Assembly: GCF_000192865.1 (NCBI RefSeq) | Contig: NC_015276.1 | Span: 1,550,001-1,614,000 of the forward strand | From: Marinomonas mediterranea MMB-1 | GTDB lineage: Bacteria; Pseudomonadota; Gammaproteobacteria; Pseudomonadales; Marinomonadaceae | Direction: 5' to 3' | Length of the DNA stretch: 64,000 bases | Shown here: one piece after another, positions 26,229-34,361 of the stretch | How positions within the stretch are numbered: the first letter of the stretch is position 1 | Layout of the letters: every line of letters starts with the position of its first letter | Notes under the pieces: generated by a model | Told to the model about the DNA's origin: nothing | Seen by the model: the letters and a program-made list of their open reading frames with translations, nothing else | The model's database searches: none | Position numbers and translations under genes: made by a program

Positions 26229-27032
26229 ATGAAACAATTTAAGTTCAATCCCTCTGATTACACCAAAAGAGTCGGTATCTCTAGCGCTGTGTCGGTCACA
26301 CGGGATTCACTGCACGATTTGCATGCAGCCCAATTGCTGTCGATTCCGTTTGAAAACTTTGATATTTGTCTAAATCAAGGGGTTAGTCTAGATCCTAGTC
26401 ACATATACGATAAGTTAGTTTATCGCTGGCGTGGTGGGTATTGTTATGAGCTCAATGGTTTGATGTTGATGGCATTAAAGCACTATGGATTTGATGCCCA
26501 ACCGATACTGGGCAGAGTGCATCTTTCTGGCTCGCCTTCTGGTCGAAGCCATCAATTTTCAGTTGTTACATTGGGTGATGATAAATGGGTTGTTGATGCT
26601 GGGTTTGGTTCGAATACTCCGATAGCGCCGTTACCGTTAATTCTCAATCAAGTCATTAGCATTAGAGATAAAACTTATCGTTACGTCGAGGATGCGTGCC
26701 TTGGGATTTTATTCCAAACTAAGATAGAAGGTGAGTGGGCTGATTTATACAGCTTCGATTTAGGCTATGTTTGTCAGGGGGACCTTGATTACGCGAATCA
26801 TTTTACATCGACTCACCCTAACTCTTTTTTCTTTTCTGCACGTGTCGCGGTACAGCCTCTTAGCAATGGAATGTATTCATTGTATAACTTTACGCTTAAG
26901 AAGATTGAAGGAGACCGTACCGAGGTGATTGAACTATCGCCTGGAGAGTCTTATATGAAGGCATTGGAAGATTATTTTGGTATTGTCTTAGATGCGTCTT
27001 ACGACCAGTTGAAACATGTTCCAAGTACATAG
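26229..27032 (+). CDS. nat: Arylamine N-acetyltransferase
   Basis: A 267-aa cytoplasmic enzyme that transfers acetyl from acetyl-CoA to arylamines, hydrazines or related amines. The Cys-His-Asp triad is complete: Cys in RWRGGYCYELNG, His in GRSHQFSVV and Asp in WVVDAGFGSNTP. PFENFDICLNQG is also a family block. Length is normal for bacterial NATs. The gene stands alone, followed by degenerate gene remnants. Ribosome site AAAAGG. Confidence 0.93.
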   Translation: MKQFKFNPSDYTKRVGISSAVSVTRDSLHDLHAAQLLSIPFENFDICLNQGVSLDPSHIYDKLVYRWRGGYCYELNGLMLMALKHYGFDAQPILGRVHLSGSPSGRSHQFSVVTLGDDKWVVDAGFGSNTPIAPLPLILNQVISIRDKTYRYVEDACLGILFQTKIEGEWADLYSFDLGYVCQGDLDYANHFTSTHPNSFFFSARVAVQPLSNGMYSLYNFTLKKIEGDRTEVIELSPGESYMKALEDYFGIVLDASYDQLKHVPST

Positions 27033-27096
27033 GCTGCGATACCCGCATTAGCTTCAATTCGTCGCCGTTATGCTTCTTCTTGGGCTCATTTCGTGC

Positions 27097-27313
27097 CAAA
27101 AGATGTACAAATTACATGTAATGAAGAAACGGTTTTTTACTGTTGGGGCGATAAAGACGTTGAGTTTCATCGTTGTAATTCATGTGGCTGTGTTACTCAT
27201 TATGTAACAACAGAAAAGTGCGTTGAAGAAGTCTAGCAGTCAATGTGAACATGGCTGACATCGACGTGCTTTCAAGTATTCCAGTCCGAAAAATTGACGG
27301 TGCTCCGTATTAA
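27097..27313 (+). pseudogene. Remnant of a GFA-family (glutathione-dependent formaldehyde-activating) gene
   Basis: Translated pieces match the C-terminal half of a GFA/CENP-V-like zinc protein: VFYCWGDKDVEFHRCNSCGCVTHYV, then MADIDVLSSIPVRKIDGAPY and a stop. At least one frame change and an internal stop (27234) separate the pieces, and the N-terminal Cys motif is missing. It differs from the intact GFA gene at 47869. Confidence 0.6.
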
Positions 27314-27383
27314 TATATTTCCTAAATGGGGAACTTCGAGCGTTTGTAAAAAGCGGCGTAGATGCGCTTAAGGATATAGATAC

Positions 27384-27468
27384 ATGAGACCAAGTGCAAT
27401 GCTGGTGCATGTCCAGAATGTAGAAGAAGCACTCGCATGGTATGAGCGCGCTTTTAAAGGTGCAAACG
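27384..27468 (+). pseudogene. N-terminal fragment of a VOC/glyoxalase-family gene
   Basis: MRPSAMLVHVQNVEEALAWY and a few more residues are the typical first strand and helix of a PhnB/VOC protein. The gene then breaks where transposase sequence begins at ~27468. Only ~28 codons remain. Confidence 0.6.
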
Positions 27469-28302
27469 CTCCGTTGGCCGAATGGATTCATATGCCCAAA
27501 TTGTTTGACTCATAGTGTTCCCTATACCCTTCCTAAAAATAAACTGAAATGTTCTCAGTGTCGAAAACAAACTTCTGTAACGGCAGGAACTATTTTTGAT
27601 AAAACGAGAACGCCTCTTAAAGATTGGTTTGCTGCGATTTGGTATCTCACAAATCAAAAAAATGGTGTAAGTGCTCTTGGTATACAACGTCTACTTGGAC
27701 TTGGTAGTTATCAAACTGCTTGGGCAATACTACATCGATTGCGTTACGTAATGATCAATTCAGAAAGAGATAAGTTATCCGGAATTGTTGAAGTAGATGA
27801 AACCTTCGTAGGATGTATAGTCGATATAAATCAACAGGATAAGAAGAAGTTTGTTGTGTTGATTGCGATAGAGTTAATAGAGCCAAAAGGGTTTGGTCGT
27901 ATCAGATTACGACAAGTAGATAGCGCGACAAAAAGAAATATTGAGGAATTTATAGCGGACGTTATTGAGCCAAATAGTCAAATTCATACAGACGGTTCCG
28001 CGATTTATAGCTCGGTTGATAACATGGGATACTCAAGAAAAAAGACCGTTCATCTTGGTTCAGATATACCTGCACACGAAACCATGCCAGGAGTTCATAG
28101 AGTGGCTGCTTTGTTGAAACGCTGGCTATTGGGAGCCTACCAAGGTGCCGTTCAAACCAAGCAGCTTGATTACTACTTGGATGAATATACCTTTAGATTT
28201 AACAGAAGAAAATCGCGGTCTAGAGGGCTATTATTTTATCGATTACTTGAGCAATCAGTAGCAACAAAACCCTTAACCTATGAGGGCATTAAAACGAGGT
28301 AA
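27442..28302 (+). pseudogene. IS1595-family transposase, 5'-truncated
   Basis: The body matches IS1595/ISXO2-type transposases: LRWPNGFICPNC...KCSQCRKQTS is the zinc ribbon. The catalytic domain begins EVDETFVG (first Asp), continues IHTDGSAIY (second Asp) and ends ETMPGVHRVAALLKRWLLGAY...YLDEYTFRFNRR. The usual ~30 N-terminal residues are missing; the first codons of the open frame come from the VOC gene read in another frame. No terminal inverted repeat is seen at either side, so the element is a fragment, possibly still translated. Confidence 0.8.
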
Positions 28303-28360
28303 ACACTAGATATAGTGTCTGGTTGCTCTAAATGGATAGCCCTTATAAATTAACAGTGTT

Positions 28361-28580
28361 TTTCTTTGGAAAAAGGAGTTTCCGTATGCCGCGCCCAAGA
28401 AGTCAACAAGTCAGTTTGTCTGACACCCCTTACTACCATTGTATTTCGAGATGTGTTCGCCGCGCTTTTCTTTGTGGAGAGGATTCTGTCACGGGCAAAA
28501 GCTTTGAACATCGTCGCGGTTGGATTGAAAACCGTCTTTTATTTCTTGCTCAAATATTTTCCATAGACGTCCATATATGT
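28361..28580 (+). mobile_element. RAYT fragment, third copy (5' end only)
   Basis: The same first ~65 codons as the other two copies (PRPRSQQVSLSDTPYYHC to LLFLAQIFSIDV), with the Gln codon intact. The leader upstream of ~28361 is not shared. It ends where an IS110 remnant begins, and it abuts the IS1595 remnant on the other side. Confidence 0.7.
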
Positions 28581-28584
28581 CTTG

Positions 28585-28707
28585 GGAACCTGCTGGCGAT
28601 ACGACGAAGTGGATGGGTTTAGCGCTTCGTTGGCCTTCAATATAAGCGATTTCAAAAAACTCTTAGTAAGAGTCCAAATCGATAAATAATATGTTATGGT
28701 CAGACAT
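28585..28707 (-). pseudogene. N-terminal remnant of an IS110-family transposase
   Basis: Read from the ATG at 28707 it gives MSDHNILFIDLDSY, an in-frame stop, then EFFEIAYIEGQRSAKPIHF. This is the GLDTHKEF..EVAYIE start of IS110-family DEDD transposases with the catalytic Asp region kept and a nonsense codon in the Lys position. Everything beyond ~40 residues is gone. Confidence 0.65.
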
Positions 28708-28808
28708 GCTAGCCTCCATTATTTAGTTGTATAAACGCTAATTATGGCTCTGGTTTTATACTAATCTGCGGAATTGGAGGCTAGCCCCCGTGGGGATTCA
28801 TTATGTCT
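28708..28808 (-). repeat. IS110 left-end segment, copy A (possible bridge-RNA region)
   Basis: A ~100-base segment directly upstream of the IS110 transposase remnant. It is bounded by an inverted repeat (GCTAGCCTCC / GGAGGCTAGC) and ~91% identical to a solo copy at 47766-47865. In IS110 elements this non-coding end encodes the bridge RNA that pairs with donor and target DNA. Its role here is inferred from position. Confidence 0.6.
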
Positions 28809-28859
28809 ATACGTCCGAAATGTACTCAATCATTATTTACATAATATGGAGAAGAGCAA

Positions 28860-29717
28860 GTGAATAAAATACTCGTGGCAGGAGCAACTGGTTACCTTGG
28901 GATGCACATTGTTAAAAACCTTGTTGATAGAGGTCTTCATACTACGGCACTTGTTCGCACCCCATCAAAATTTAAGGACCTAAACTTACCTGTTAGTTTA
29001 TTGAAAGCTGAGGTAACAAATCCATTAAGCTTGGAAAATTGTTGTGATGGTATTGATGTAGTGATTTCAACATTAGGCATCACAAAGCAGACTGACGGAT
29101 TGTCTTATATGGACGTTGATTTCCAAGCAAATCTAAATTTACTTAATGAAGCGAAACGTGGTGGTGTCAAAAAATTTATATACATCTCCGTTCTTCACGG
29201 AGAAGAGTTAAAAGCATTACAAATCTGTAAAGCAAAAGAGAAGTTTGTTGAGGAACTCAAAAAGTCAGGGTTGGACTACTGCATAATCCGCCCTAGTGGC
29301 TTCTTTTCTGATATAACTGAGTTTTATAATATGGCGGAGAAAGGCCGTATTTATTTGTTTGGTAATGGCCAATTGAAGTCTAACCCTATTCATGGTGATG
29401 ATTTAGCCAAAGTATGTATTGATTCAATAAATGGCGACACAAAAGAAGTTGAAGTGGGCGGCCCTGAAATACTGAGTCAAATTGATATTGCAAAGATAGC
29501 TTTTGAGGCTGTGAATAAACCTTTGAAAATAACATTCATTCCTGATTGGATTAGGCGGGTTATACTGAGAACGTCAAAGCTGTTGCTAAGTACTAGTAAA
29601 TACGGTCCGATAGAGTTTTTCATGAATGTCATGGTTATCGAAATGAGTGCGCCAATGTACGGGAAGCAAACGTTAAAAGATTATTTTCTTTCTTTGAATA
29701 ACGAAAGAAGCATATAA
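28860..29717 (+). CDS. Atypical SDR / NmrA-like NAD(P)-binding protein
   Basis: A 285-aa Rossmann protein with the GATGYLG motif at residues ~8-14 and the atypical SDR pattern (ISTLGITKQTDG..YMDVDFQANLNLL, then FIYISVLHG). The YxxxK catalytic pair is replaced by CKAKEKF, as in NmrA/complex-I-assembly-like members that bind NADP without classical dehydrogenase activity. The start is GTG with GGAG 8 bases upstream. An attC-like hairpin follows the stop, so it may have arrived as a cassette. Confidence 0.82.
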   Translation: MNKILVAGATGYLGMHIVKNLVDRGLHTTALVRTPSKFKDLNLPVSLLKAEVTNPLSLENCCDGIDVVISTLGITKQTDGLSYMDVDFQANLNLLNEAKRGGVKKFIYISVLHGEELKALQICKAKEKFVEELKKSGLDYCIIRPSGFFSDITEFYNMAEKGRIYLFGNGQLKSNPIHGDDLAKVCIDSINGDTKEVEVGGPEILSQIDIAKIAFEAVNKPLKITFIPDWIRRVILRTSKLLLSTSKYGPIEFFMNVMVIEMSAPMYGKQTLKDYFLSLNNERSI

Positions 29718-29801
29718 AAAGTTGCTCAAGAAAGGACGTAAAACGCTTGGCTTGCGGCCTACGTACGGTCAAGTGTTTTTCGCGTCTTAGCATCCTAAGA
29801 A
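29717..29801 (+). repeat. attC-like structure 3, after the SDR gene
   Basis: The arms TTGCTCAAGA and TCTTAGCA pair with one unpaired C, and an inner stem AAAACGCTTGGC/GTCAAGTGTTTT encloses ~16 bases. The order and the CAAG arm follow Vibrio-type cassette sites, but both end cores (TTAAC and GTTA) have decayed. It is probably a dead site. Confidence 0.45.
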
Positions 29802-29948
29802 TAAACATTTTATTGAGGTATGTATTCCAGTAGGGCCTCTACAATATAGGCTTAGTGGTATAAATGGATATAACAATGGCGGTTGAGAGACTTGCTTTCC
29901 ACGGCGTTTGCGCTATTCATAGCAGAAGCCTCTCGTCGCTACGGCACG

Positions 29949-30392
29949 TTAGCGGTCAATAGCGGTAGAGATTCGCTTAAGAACAGAGAGCGTTGCCGTA
30001 AGTTCTACTTTGGTGATATCAGTTGAGCATTTTGTCGCCCACCCTAATTGCTTTTCTTCCAGCGTCGAGAATACGGCGCCTCCAAGTTTCGAGAGGCTTA
30101 TCAGTTTTGCTCGCTTGTGGTCTGGGTTTTCGTTGAACAACAGCAGTTCATCGTCATACATGGCGTCAACAAGCCGTTGTACCGCTTGTCTTGTTAGCCC
30201 CATGCTTTTGGCTATTTGTGGCACAGTTTGCGGTTCGCCAGCTAGGGAGAGGGCTCCCAAGACCTTCCAACGGGCACTCGTAATGCCAAATTCTTGGCCC
30301 ATTTGATCACCTTCACTGACAAGAAGCCCTCCTAGTTTGAATACTTCAAGAACAATTTCGGTGAACATTGTACCTTTTTTGGACTCATTCAT
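29949..30392 (-). CDS. MarR family transcriptional regulator
   Basis: A 147-aa winged-helix protein. The recognition helix region is TVPQIAKSMGLTRQAVQRLVDAM, and the wing is NENPDHKRAKLISLSKLG. MarR dimers repress neighbouring genes and are released by small aromatic ligands. It is divergent from a small membrane-protein gene, and a CAACATGTTG palindrome lies between them. A GGAGG site precedes the ATG at 30392. Confidence 0.9.
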   Translation of the reverse strand: MNESKKGTMFTEIVLEVFKLGGLLVSEGDQMGQEFGITSARWKVLGALSLAGEPQTVPQIAKSMGLTRQAVQRLVDAMYDDELLLFNENPDHKRAKLISLSKLGGAVFSTLEEKQLGWATKCSTDITKVELTATLSVLKRISTAIDR

Positions 30393-30411
30393 CTGTCATC
30401 CTCCGGATAAA

Positions 30412-30428
30412 TTGACAACATGTTGACA
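30412..30428. promoter_or_regulatory. Putative MarR operator and promoter
   Basis: TTGACAACATGTTGACA contains the perfect palindrome CAACATGTTG (30416-30425) between two TTGACA boxes in the same direction, in the short gap between marR and the divergent membrane-protein gene. The layout suits repression of both genes by the adjacent MarR protein. Confidence 0.55.
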
Positions 30429-30488
30429 ACATTGGTTGCTGCCCACATAATGACAATATGTTACCAACTATTCCTTCTGGAGGAAACC

Positions 30489-30926
30489 ATGATGCTCGTA
30501 CTCCATCGGCTTGCAGCGCTTATAGCTGTCTCGTGCATAGCCACTTTTTTTTCAACAACTATTTTTGTTATTATTTTAGGAACTTTAGAGTCTACTGCGA
30601 ATCTGAAAAGTCTTATTGTATGGCCAGGCCTATTTATTCTTGTCCCTTCCATTGCATTAACTGGTGTTAGTGGTTTCGCCCTAGCTAAAGGGAGAAGCGG
30701 AAAACTCGTACAACAAAAAATGAGGAGGATGCCGTTTATTGGTGTCAATGGAATATTGGTGCTAATACCTTGTGCCGTATTTCTTGATCGTTGGGCATCC
30801 GTTGGCACTATTGATACCAACTTTTATATAGTGCAAGGCATTGAATTGCTTGCTGGTGCAATCAATCTCATTCTAATGGGGTTGAATATGAAAGATGGCC
30901 TTAGAATGAGTGGTAGATTTAGGTAG
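30489..30926 (+). CDS. Small integral membrane protein divergent from marR
   Basis: A 145-aa protein with four predicted helices (~5-30, ~38-62, ~75-95, ~108-132) and no soluble domain. I do not recognise a named family, though it looks like DUF-type four-helix proteins often controlled by MarR/TetR regulators. The start at 30489 has a strong GGAGG site; the frame from 30420 would begin inside the operator. An attC-like hairpin follows the stop. Confidence 0.7.
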   Translation: MMLVLHRLAALIAVSCIATFFSTTIFVIILGTLESTANLKSLIVWPGLFILVPSIALTGVSGFALAKGRSGKLVQQKMRRMPFIGVNGILVLIPCAVFLDRWASVGTIDTNFYIVQGIELLAGAINLILMGLNMKDGLRMSGRFR

Positions 30927-30935
30927 TCAACGGAA

Positions 30936-31012
30936 AAAATGCCAACAAGAGCGTCAATGCGGAGTGCCAAAAGTGTATGCCAAGGTTTCGTGCAGATTAA
31001 CTAAGCGTTAAT
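30936..31012 (+). repeat. attC-like structure 4 (Vibrio-repeat type)
   Basis: It starts GCCAACAAGAGCGTCAATGCGG, contains GTGCCAAAAGTGTATGCC, and ends TTAACTAAGCGTTAAT. The left end and the AGCGTTA right core follow the Vibrio cassette-site consensus, with arms GTCAAT and GTTAAT pairing around an unpaired base. The next gene starts 19 bases after it. Confidence 0.5.
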
Positions 31013-31030
31013 TTCTAAAGGGAGAGTGTA

Positions 31031-31777
31031 TTGAAAACCATGAAAATTGTTACAGCTTTACTTTTTCTAGTGGTATTTGGCAGTGGTTATGCATATGCCA
31101 ATTTAGTAAGACTTGCATTGATTGACTTTTCAGATTTTAGAAAAATTGAAGACAATGTATACCTTTCGAAATCCCTGCCTAAAGATGCTGAAAAAAAGAC
31201 TTTGGCTCTATTGGAAAACGCCAGACAGCGAATTGCTGCCAAGTACGGCGACCCCGTTGCATCCCCCGTCACGGTGGTGTTAGGAAATAAAAAAGAACAA
31301 GGACGATATGGGCTTAATGGCCCTCCAGGAACTTTTTTGTTTGCTCCTTGGGGTGGTTACTTATTGCTAGCATTTGATAAGGCCGAAATTGATGTAACAG
31401 CACATGAGTTGGTTCATGCTGAAATTTTCAGCAGGGTTGGTTATTTCAAGCGGCAATTTGAGATTCCCGCATGGTTCGATGAAGGGGCGGCAATGCAAGT
31501 AGACTACAGGAAGAAATACACATCCTTCAATGCTATTGATCAAGCAGAATTTACTCAGTTAATAAGTCTTGACACGCCTGCTAAATTTTGGACTAGCGAT
31601 AAAAATCAGAATATTGATAATTATCGAAAATCAAAAGCAGCAATAGCAAAGCTATTTATATCTACTGATGAAAAACTCTATTCTTTGTTGGAACAAATTA
31701 AAAGTGGGGAAGGTAGTACTGTAATATCAACTGTTGTAAATGAAACTAATAAGGCATTAGAGCGAACAAAGCGCTGA
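31031..31777 (+). CDS. Putative secreted zinc metallopeptidase (HExxH)
   Basis: A 248-aa protein with an N-terminal signal or anchor helix (MKIVTALLFLVVFGSGYAYA). The zinc motif is HELVHAEIF at ~128 with a downstream Glu in WFDEGAAMQ, the HExxH...E arrangement of gluzincin/peptidase-MA-like proteins. It probably acts in the periplasm. The TTG at 31031 has a GGGAG site at proper distance; the ATG nine bases in is too far from it. It lies just after an attC-like site, so it is cassette-like. Confidence 0.72.
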   Translation: MKTMKIVTALLFLVVFGSGYAYANLVRLALIDFSDFRKIEDNVYLSKSLPKDAEKKTLALLENARQRIAAKYGDPVASPVTVVLGNKKEQGRYGLNGPPGTFLFAPWGGYLLLAFDKAEIDVTAHELVHAEIFSRVGYFKRQFEIPAWFDEGAAMQVDYRKKYTSFNAIDQAEFTQLISLDTPAKFWTSDKNQNIDNYRKSKAAIAKLFISTDEKLYSLLEQIKSGEGSTVISTVVNETNKALERTKR

Positions 31778-31804
31778 ATACAATAGTTTAAATAAGACAC
31801 CTGT

Positions 31805-31894
31805 TTTTTGTAAAAACGTCGATATGTCGTGTTGGCACACGCATTTTACACCAAGTTGGGTTTCGAAGACCTTTCAAAAACAGAACTGCGGGAG
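31805..31894 (+). pseudogene. Possible GNAT C-terminal tail fused in frame to the next gene
   Basis: About 25 codons read VLAHAFYTKLGFEDLSKTEL, the usual end of a GNAT enzyme (FYxKLGFE). They run in frame into the methyltransferase gene without a stop. I read it as an acetyltransferase remnant, not part of the methyltransferase. Confidence 0.4.
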
Positions 31895-31900
31895 ATGATT

Positions 31901-32485
31901 TTGAATAACGAGTGGGACGAGTATGCTGAAAACTGGGATATAGATCCGACGGTTGAAGAGTATGCGAAGAATGCATTTTCAGTACTATTAGAAAATATCG
32001 ATATAAACGGGCTTACAGTACTGGATTTTGGTTGTGGAACCGGTGCGCTGACTCAGCTAATGAGCCCTTACGTTAAAAGCATTGTAGCGATAGATCCGTC
32101 TTCAGAAATGATAAAGCATTTGGATAACAAGGCGCTGAATAACGTATTGTCTATCTCAGACTATCTATCAACAGAGCTTGTTCAAAATTCCCCTGAATTA
32201 GACCGCAAATTTGACTTAATAGTAGCCTCGTCTGTTTGCAGCTTTCTACCCAACTATGAAGAAACATTAAGTGTGCTCAAATCACTATTAAAAAGAAACG
32301 GCGTTTTTGTGCAATGGGATTGGCTTTCTAACGATGAGTCCTCTGGTATGGGATTGTCAGAGAAACGAGTCAAACACGCGTTGGTTGAAAACGGCTTTGT
32401 AGATATCGAGCTGGCAAGCCCTTTTACAATGAACAGTTCAAAAGGAAATATGCCTGTTTTAATGGCGTTGGGCAAAAATGTTTAA
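31901..32485 (+). CDS. Class I SAM-dependent methyltransferase
   Basis: A 194-aa protein with the SAM-binding motif I VLDFGCGTGALTQLM at ~45, motif II SIVAIDPSSEMI, and DLIVASSVCSFLPNYEETL as the post-motif. The N-terminus NNEWDEYAENWD is typical of a small-molecule methyltransferase family common in Vibrio. A GGGAG site 6 bases before TTG at 31901 supports this start rather than upstream in-frame codons from a GNAT remnant. The stop lies inside GTTTAAC, which fits an integron RYYYAAC core. Substrate unknown. Confidence 0.78.
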   Translation: MNNEWDEYAENWDIDPTVEEYAKNAFSVLLENIDINGLTVLDFGCGTGALTQLMSPYVKSIVAIDPSSEMIKHLDNKALNNVLSISDYLSTELVQNSPELDRKFDLIVASSVCSFLPNYEETLSVLKSLLKRNGVFVQWDWLSNDESSGMGLSEKRVKHALVENGFVDIELASPFTMNSSKGNMPVLMALGKNV

Positions 32486-32624
32486 CAAAGGTTAAACACG
32501 TACAAAATACCGTGGGCAGTGAAGCCCAAATGATCGTTTGCAGACGTTGATTTAGCCTCAAAATAACAGGAAAGCGCTCCGCTAGAAACAGGGATGTCCT
32601 AGTGTTCAACAATAAGGAACACAT

Positions 32625-32702
32625 CATGACAATTACAAACTCCCTTTCTAAAGGCGCGATCGTTCCTATCACTCCTTTTTTTAATATGGAGAGGAAGTAT
32701 TA
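32625..32702 (+). other. Short open frame before a secreted-protein gene
   Basis: A 25-codon frame (MTITNSLSKGAIVPITPFFN...) ends at TAA overlapping the ATT codon that opens the next frame. The residues faintly resemble a dihydrodipicolinate-synthase-family start (IVPITPF), so it may be a truncated gene; a leader peptide is the other option. Confidence 0.3.
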
Positions 32703-33103
32703 AGTATCTTTCAATCGTAAGTGCCTGTCTTATAAGTGGCCTTGTTAGCGAGGTCGCCTATGCTGATGGCTGTATAACTGAAGTAAACCAAGCGACGTCA
32801 GATATGACGTTTGAAAACATTGTCGAGCTGGTTGAGGAAGAGGGTGAACGCTACGATCAATTTGTATCCGGGTTAAAGTCGGTCGGAATCGTTCGTCGCC
32901 TCAGTACGGGTAATCAGTTTTATCAGTCAAACACTCCGTTCAATCGAAAAACAGCGTACATTAATGGCGATGTTCTTGTAGGCGAGTTCATCGGAGTACA
33001 CTTTAGTGGTACAACAGACACCAATGCAGCCTTTGGTCTGTTTCTTGGTTTTGAGAAGAGAGGCTGTAAACTACGGTCGGTTTCATATGACAGGCCTACG
33101 TAA
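32699..33103 (+). CDS. Small secreted protein, possible ATT start
   Basis: The frame reads ..KYLSIVSACLISGLVSEVAYADG, a signal peptide ending AYA-DG, then TFENIVELVEEEGERYDQF and so on (about 134 codons). No ATG/GTG/TTG precedes the signal peptide; the first usual start is ATG at 32804, inside the mature part. An ATT at 32699 has GGAG 7 bases upstream and would give a complete signal peptide. Either a rare ATT start is used, as in infC, or the gene lost its start by rearrangement. Two Cys in the mature part could form a disulfide. Function unknown. Confidence 0.5.
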   Translation: MKYLSIVSACLISGLVSEVAYADGCITEVNQATSDMTFENIVELVEEEGERYDQFVSGLKSVGIVRRLSTGNQFYQSNTPFNRKTAYINGDVLVGEFIGVHFSGTTDTNAAFGLFLGFEKRGCKLRSVSYDRPT

Positions 33104-33203
33104 CCTTTCGACTAATGCCTTTTAACTAATACGTTTAATCCATGCTTTTAACTAATAAGATCACACGGACAGTGATGATGCCATCCGTGTGTGAGGTAAC
33201 GTT

Positions 33204-33728
33204 ATGAACATACCGTTTAAGACTGCACTCCCAGAGAATAGTAAAATTGAACCTCGTGCGTTAGGAGCTTATTTTTACGATGCTTGGAGTGTACAAGCTG
33301 CAATGGCAGATCTAGATCCTCTAGCGCAATTTATCCGAGTAGCGAAGAAAACGCCAAGCTGGATTGATTTAATGATGGTCTTGAGAAACCGATTGGTTCA
33401 CTTATTAGGCCTCAAAAACTTAGGCGTGCTGTCTGATATTGATCCCTTAAAGCCTAGTGCTGACTACAAAGTGGGTGAGCGGGTTGGCATTTTTACACTC
33501 CTTGAAAACAGTGAAAATGAAGTTTTATTAGGAGACGAAGACAATCACCTAAGTGTCGTTGTTTCAATCCATAAAAGCAGAAACGCTAACGACACAGAGA
33601 CAATGGTAACGGTTTCTACTGTCGTCCATATAAAAAACTGGATGGGAAGATTATATATGTTACCGGTTGCGCCAGTTCACCGCGTCATTGCCAAAAGAAT
33701 GACGGGAGCGATGGGTAATGCGCTCTAG
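33204..33728 (+). CDS. DUF2867 family protein
   Basis: A 174-aa soluble protein. YDAWSVQAAMADLDPLAQFIRVAKKTPSWIDLMMVLRNRLV and VGERVGIFTLLENSENEVLLGDEDNHL are the DUF2867 blocks. This family also occurs as the C-terminal part of SDR-type proteins. A GAGGT site precedes the ATG. A small inverted repeat (CACACGGA/TCCGTGTG, 33162-33191) lies right before it and could fold in the leader. Confidence 0.82.
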   Translation: MNIPFKTALPENSKIEPRALGAYFYDAWSVQAAMADLDPLAQFIRVAKKTPSWIDLMMVLRNRLVHLLGLKNLGVLSDIDPLKPSADYKVGERVGIFTLLENSENEVLLGDEDNHLSVVVSIHKSRNANDTETMVTVSTVVHIKNWMGRLYMLPVAPVHRVIAKRMTGAMGNAL

Positions 33729-33874
33729 CTATAGCGTATTTTCTTTTTATTGGTGCTTTTTTATACCGAGGCCCAATGCGTATAGAAGAAGGGTTGTCGA
33801 TGTGTCAGATAGAAGTCCCATTTAACAACTTGATTGGTCTTAAAGGTCGCGTCTTGCAGTATCAGGAGTGATGT

Positions 33875-34200
33875 ATGGATAAAAATACGGAAATTTGGCA
33901 GCAATACTATATACGTGCGTTTTCTCACCCACATTCTAAACAAACGGAATCCGCCGTAACGTTAAACGAATCAAACTTAAAAGTGGCGATTTTATGGGGT
34001 TAAACGACGGTTGGGCTTCCAATTTTCGTGTCCCGACCATGCCATTATCCGAATCTGAGGTACGGGATTTGTTTGTAGAGTTTGATATTGTTACGTTCAT
34101 TGAACGAGATGAAAACGCCAAAACCTCGCTGGGTAAGATGTAATACTGGCACACCTATTCAGTGGTTGCGATAAAGAAGGGAGCAACCGTGATTAGGTAA
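33875..34200 (+). pseudogene. Methyltransferase pseudogene with internal deletion
   Basis: The start MDKNTEIWQQYYIRAFSHPHSK..VTLNESNLKVAI is the N-terminus of a TehB-like SAM methyltransferase, stopping where the GCGTG motif should come. After a deletion, the C-terminal part resumes (WASNFRVPTMPLSESEVRDLFVEFDIVTFIERDE) and carries a TAA between KM and YWHTYSVVAIKK. The core SAM-binding region is absent. Confidence 0.7.
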
Positions 34201-34248
34201 TAATTACTAGTGGATTGTAAGAGCGAAGGGGATTTTCTTTGATATATT

Positions 34249-34281
34249 AAAAGGCCACACGTTAAGAAGGTGTGGCCTTTT
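34249..34281. terminator. Rho-independent terminator
   Basis: A perfect 12-base stem (AAAAGGCCACAC / GTGTGGCCTTTT) with a 9-base loop. It is symmetric, so it can end transcripts from both sides, notably the minus-strand aldolase gene at 34362. Confidence 0.85.
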
Positions 34282-34361
34282 AAGGTAAAGCCCTGAAGGG
34301 CGAGGGCTTTGTTTGTTGTTCTAATGGATTGCCTGCACTGCAAAATGCTATATGCTACAAA

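Noticed and set aside
26229..28808. A complete, mobile IS1595 element
   Set aside because: The transposase lacks its N-terminus and no terminal inverted repeats or target duplications are visible.
33776..33871. 31-codon frame before the methyltransferase pseudogene
   Set aside because: Too short and without family resemblance to call as a gene; it may be leader or remnant sequence.
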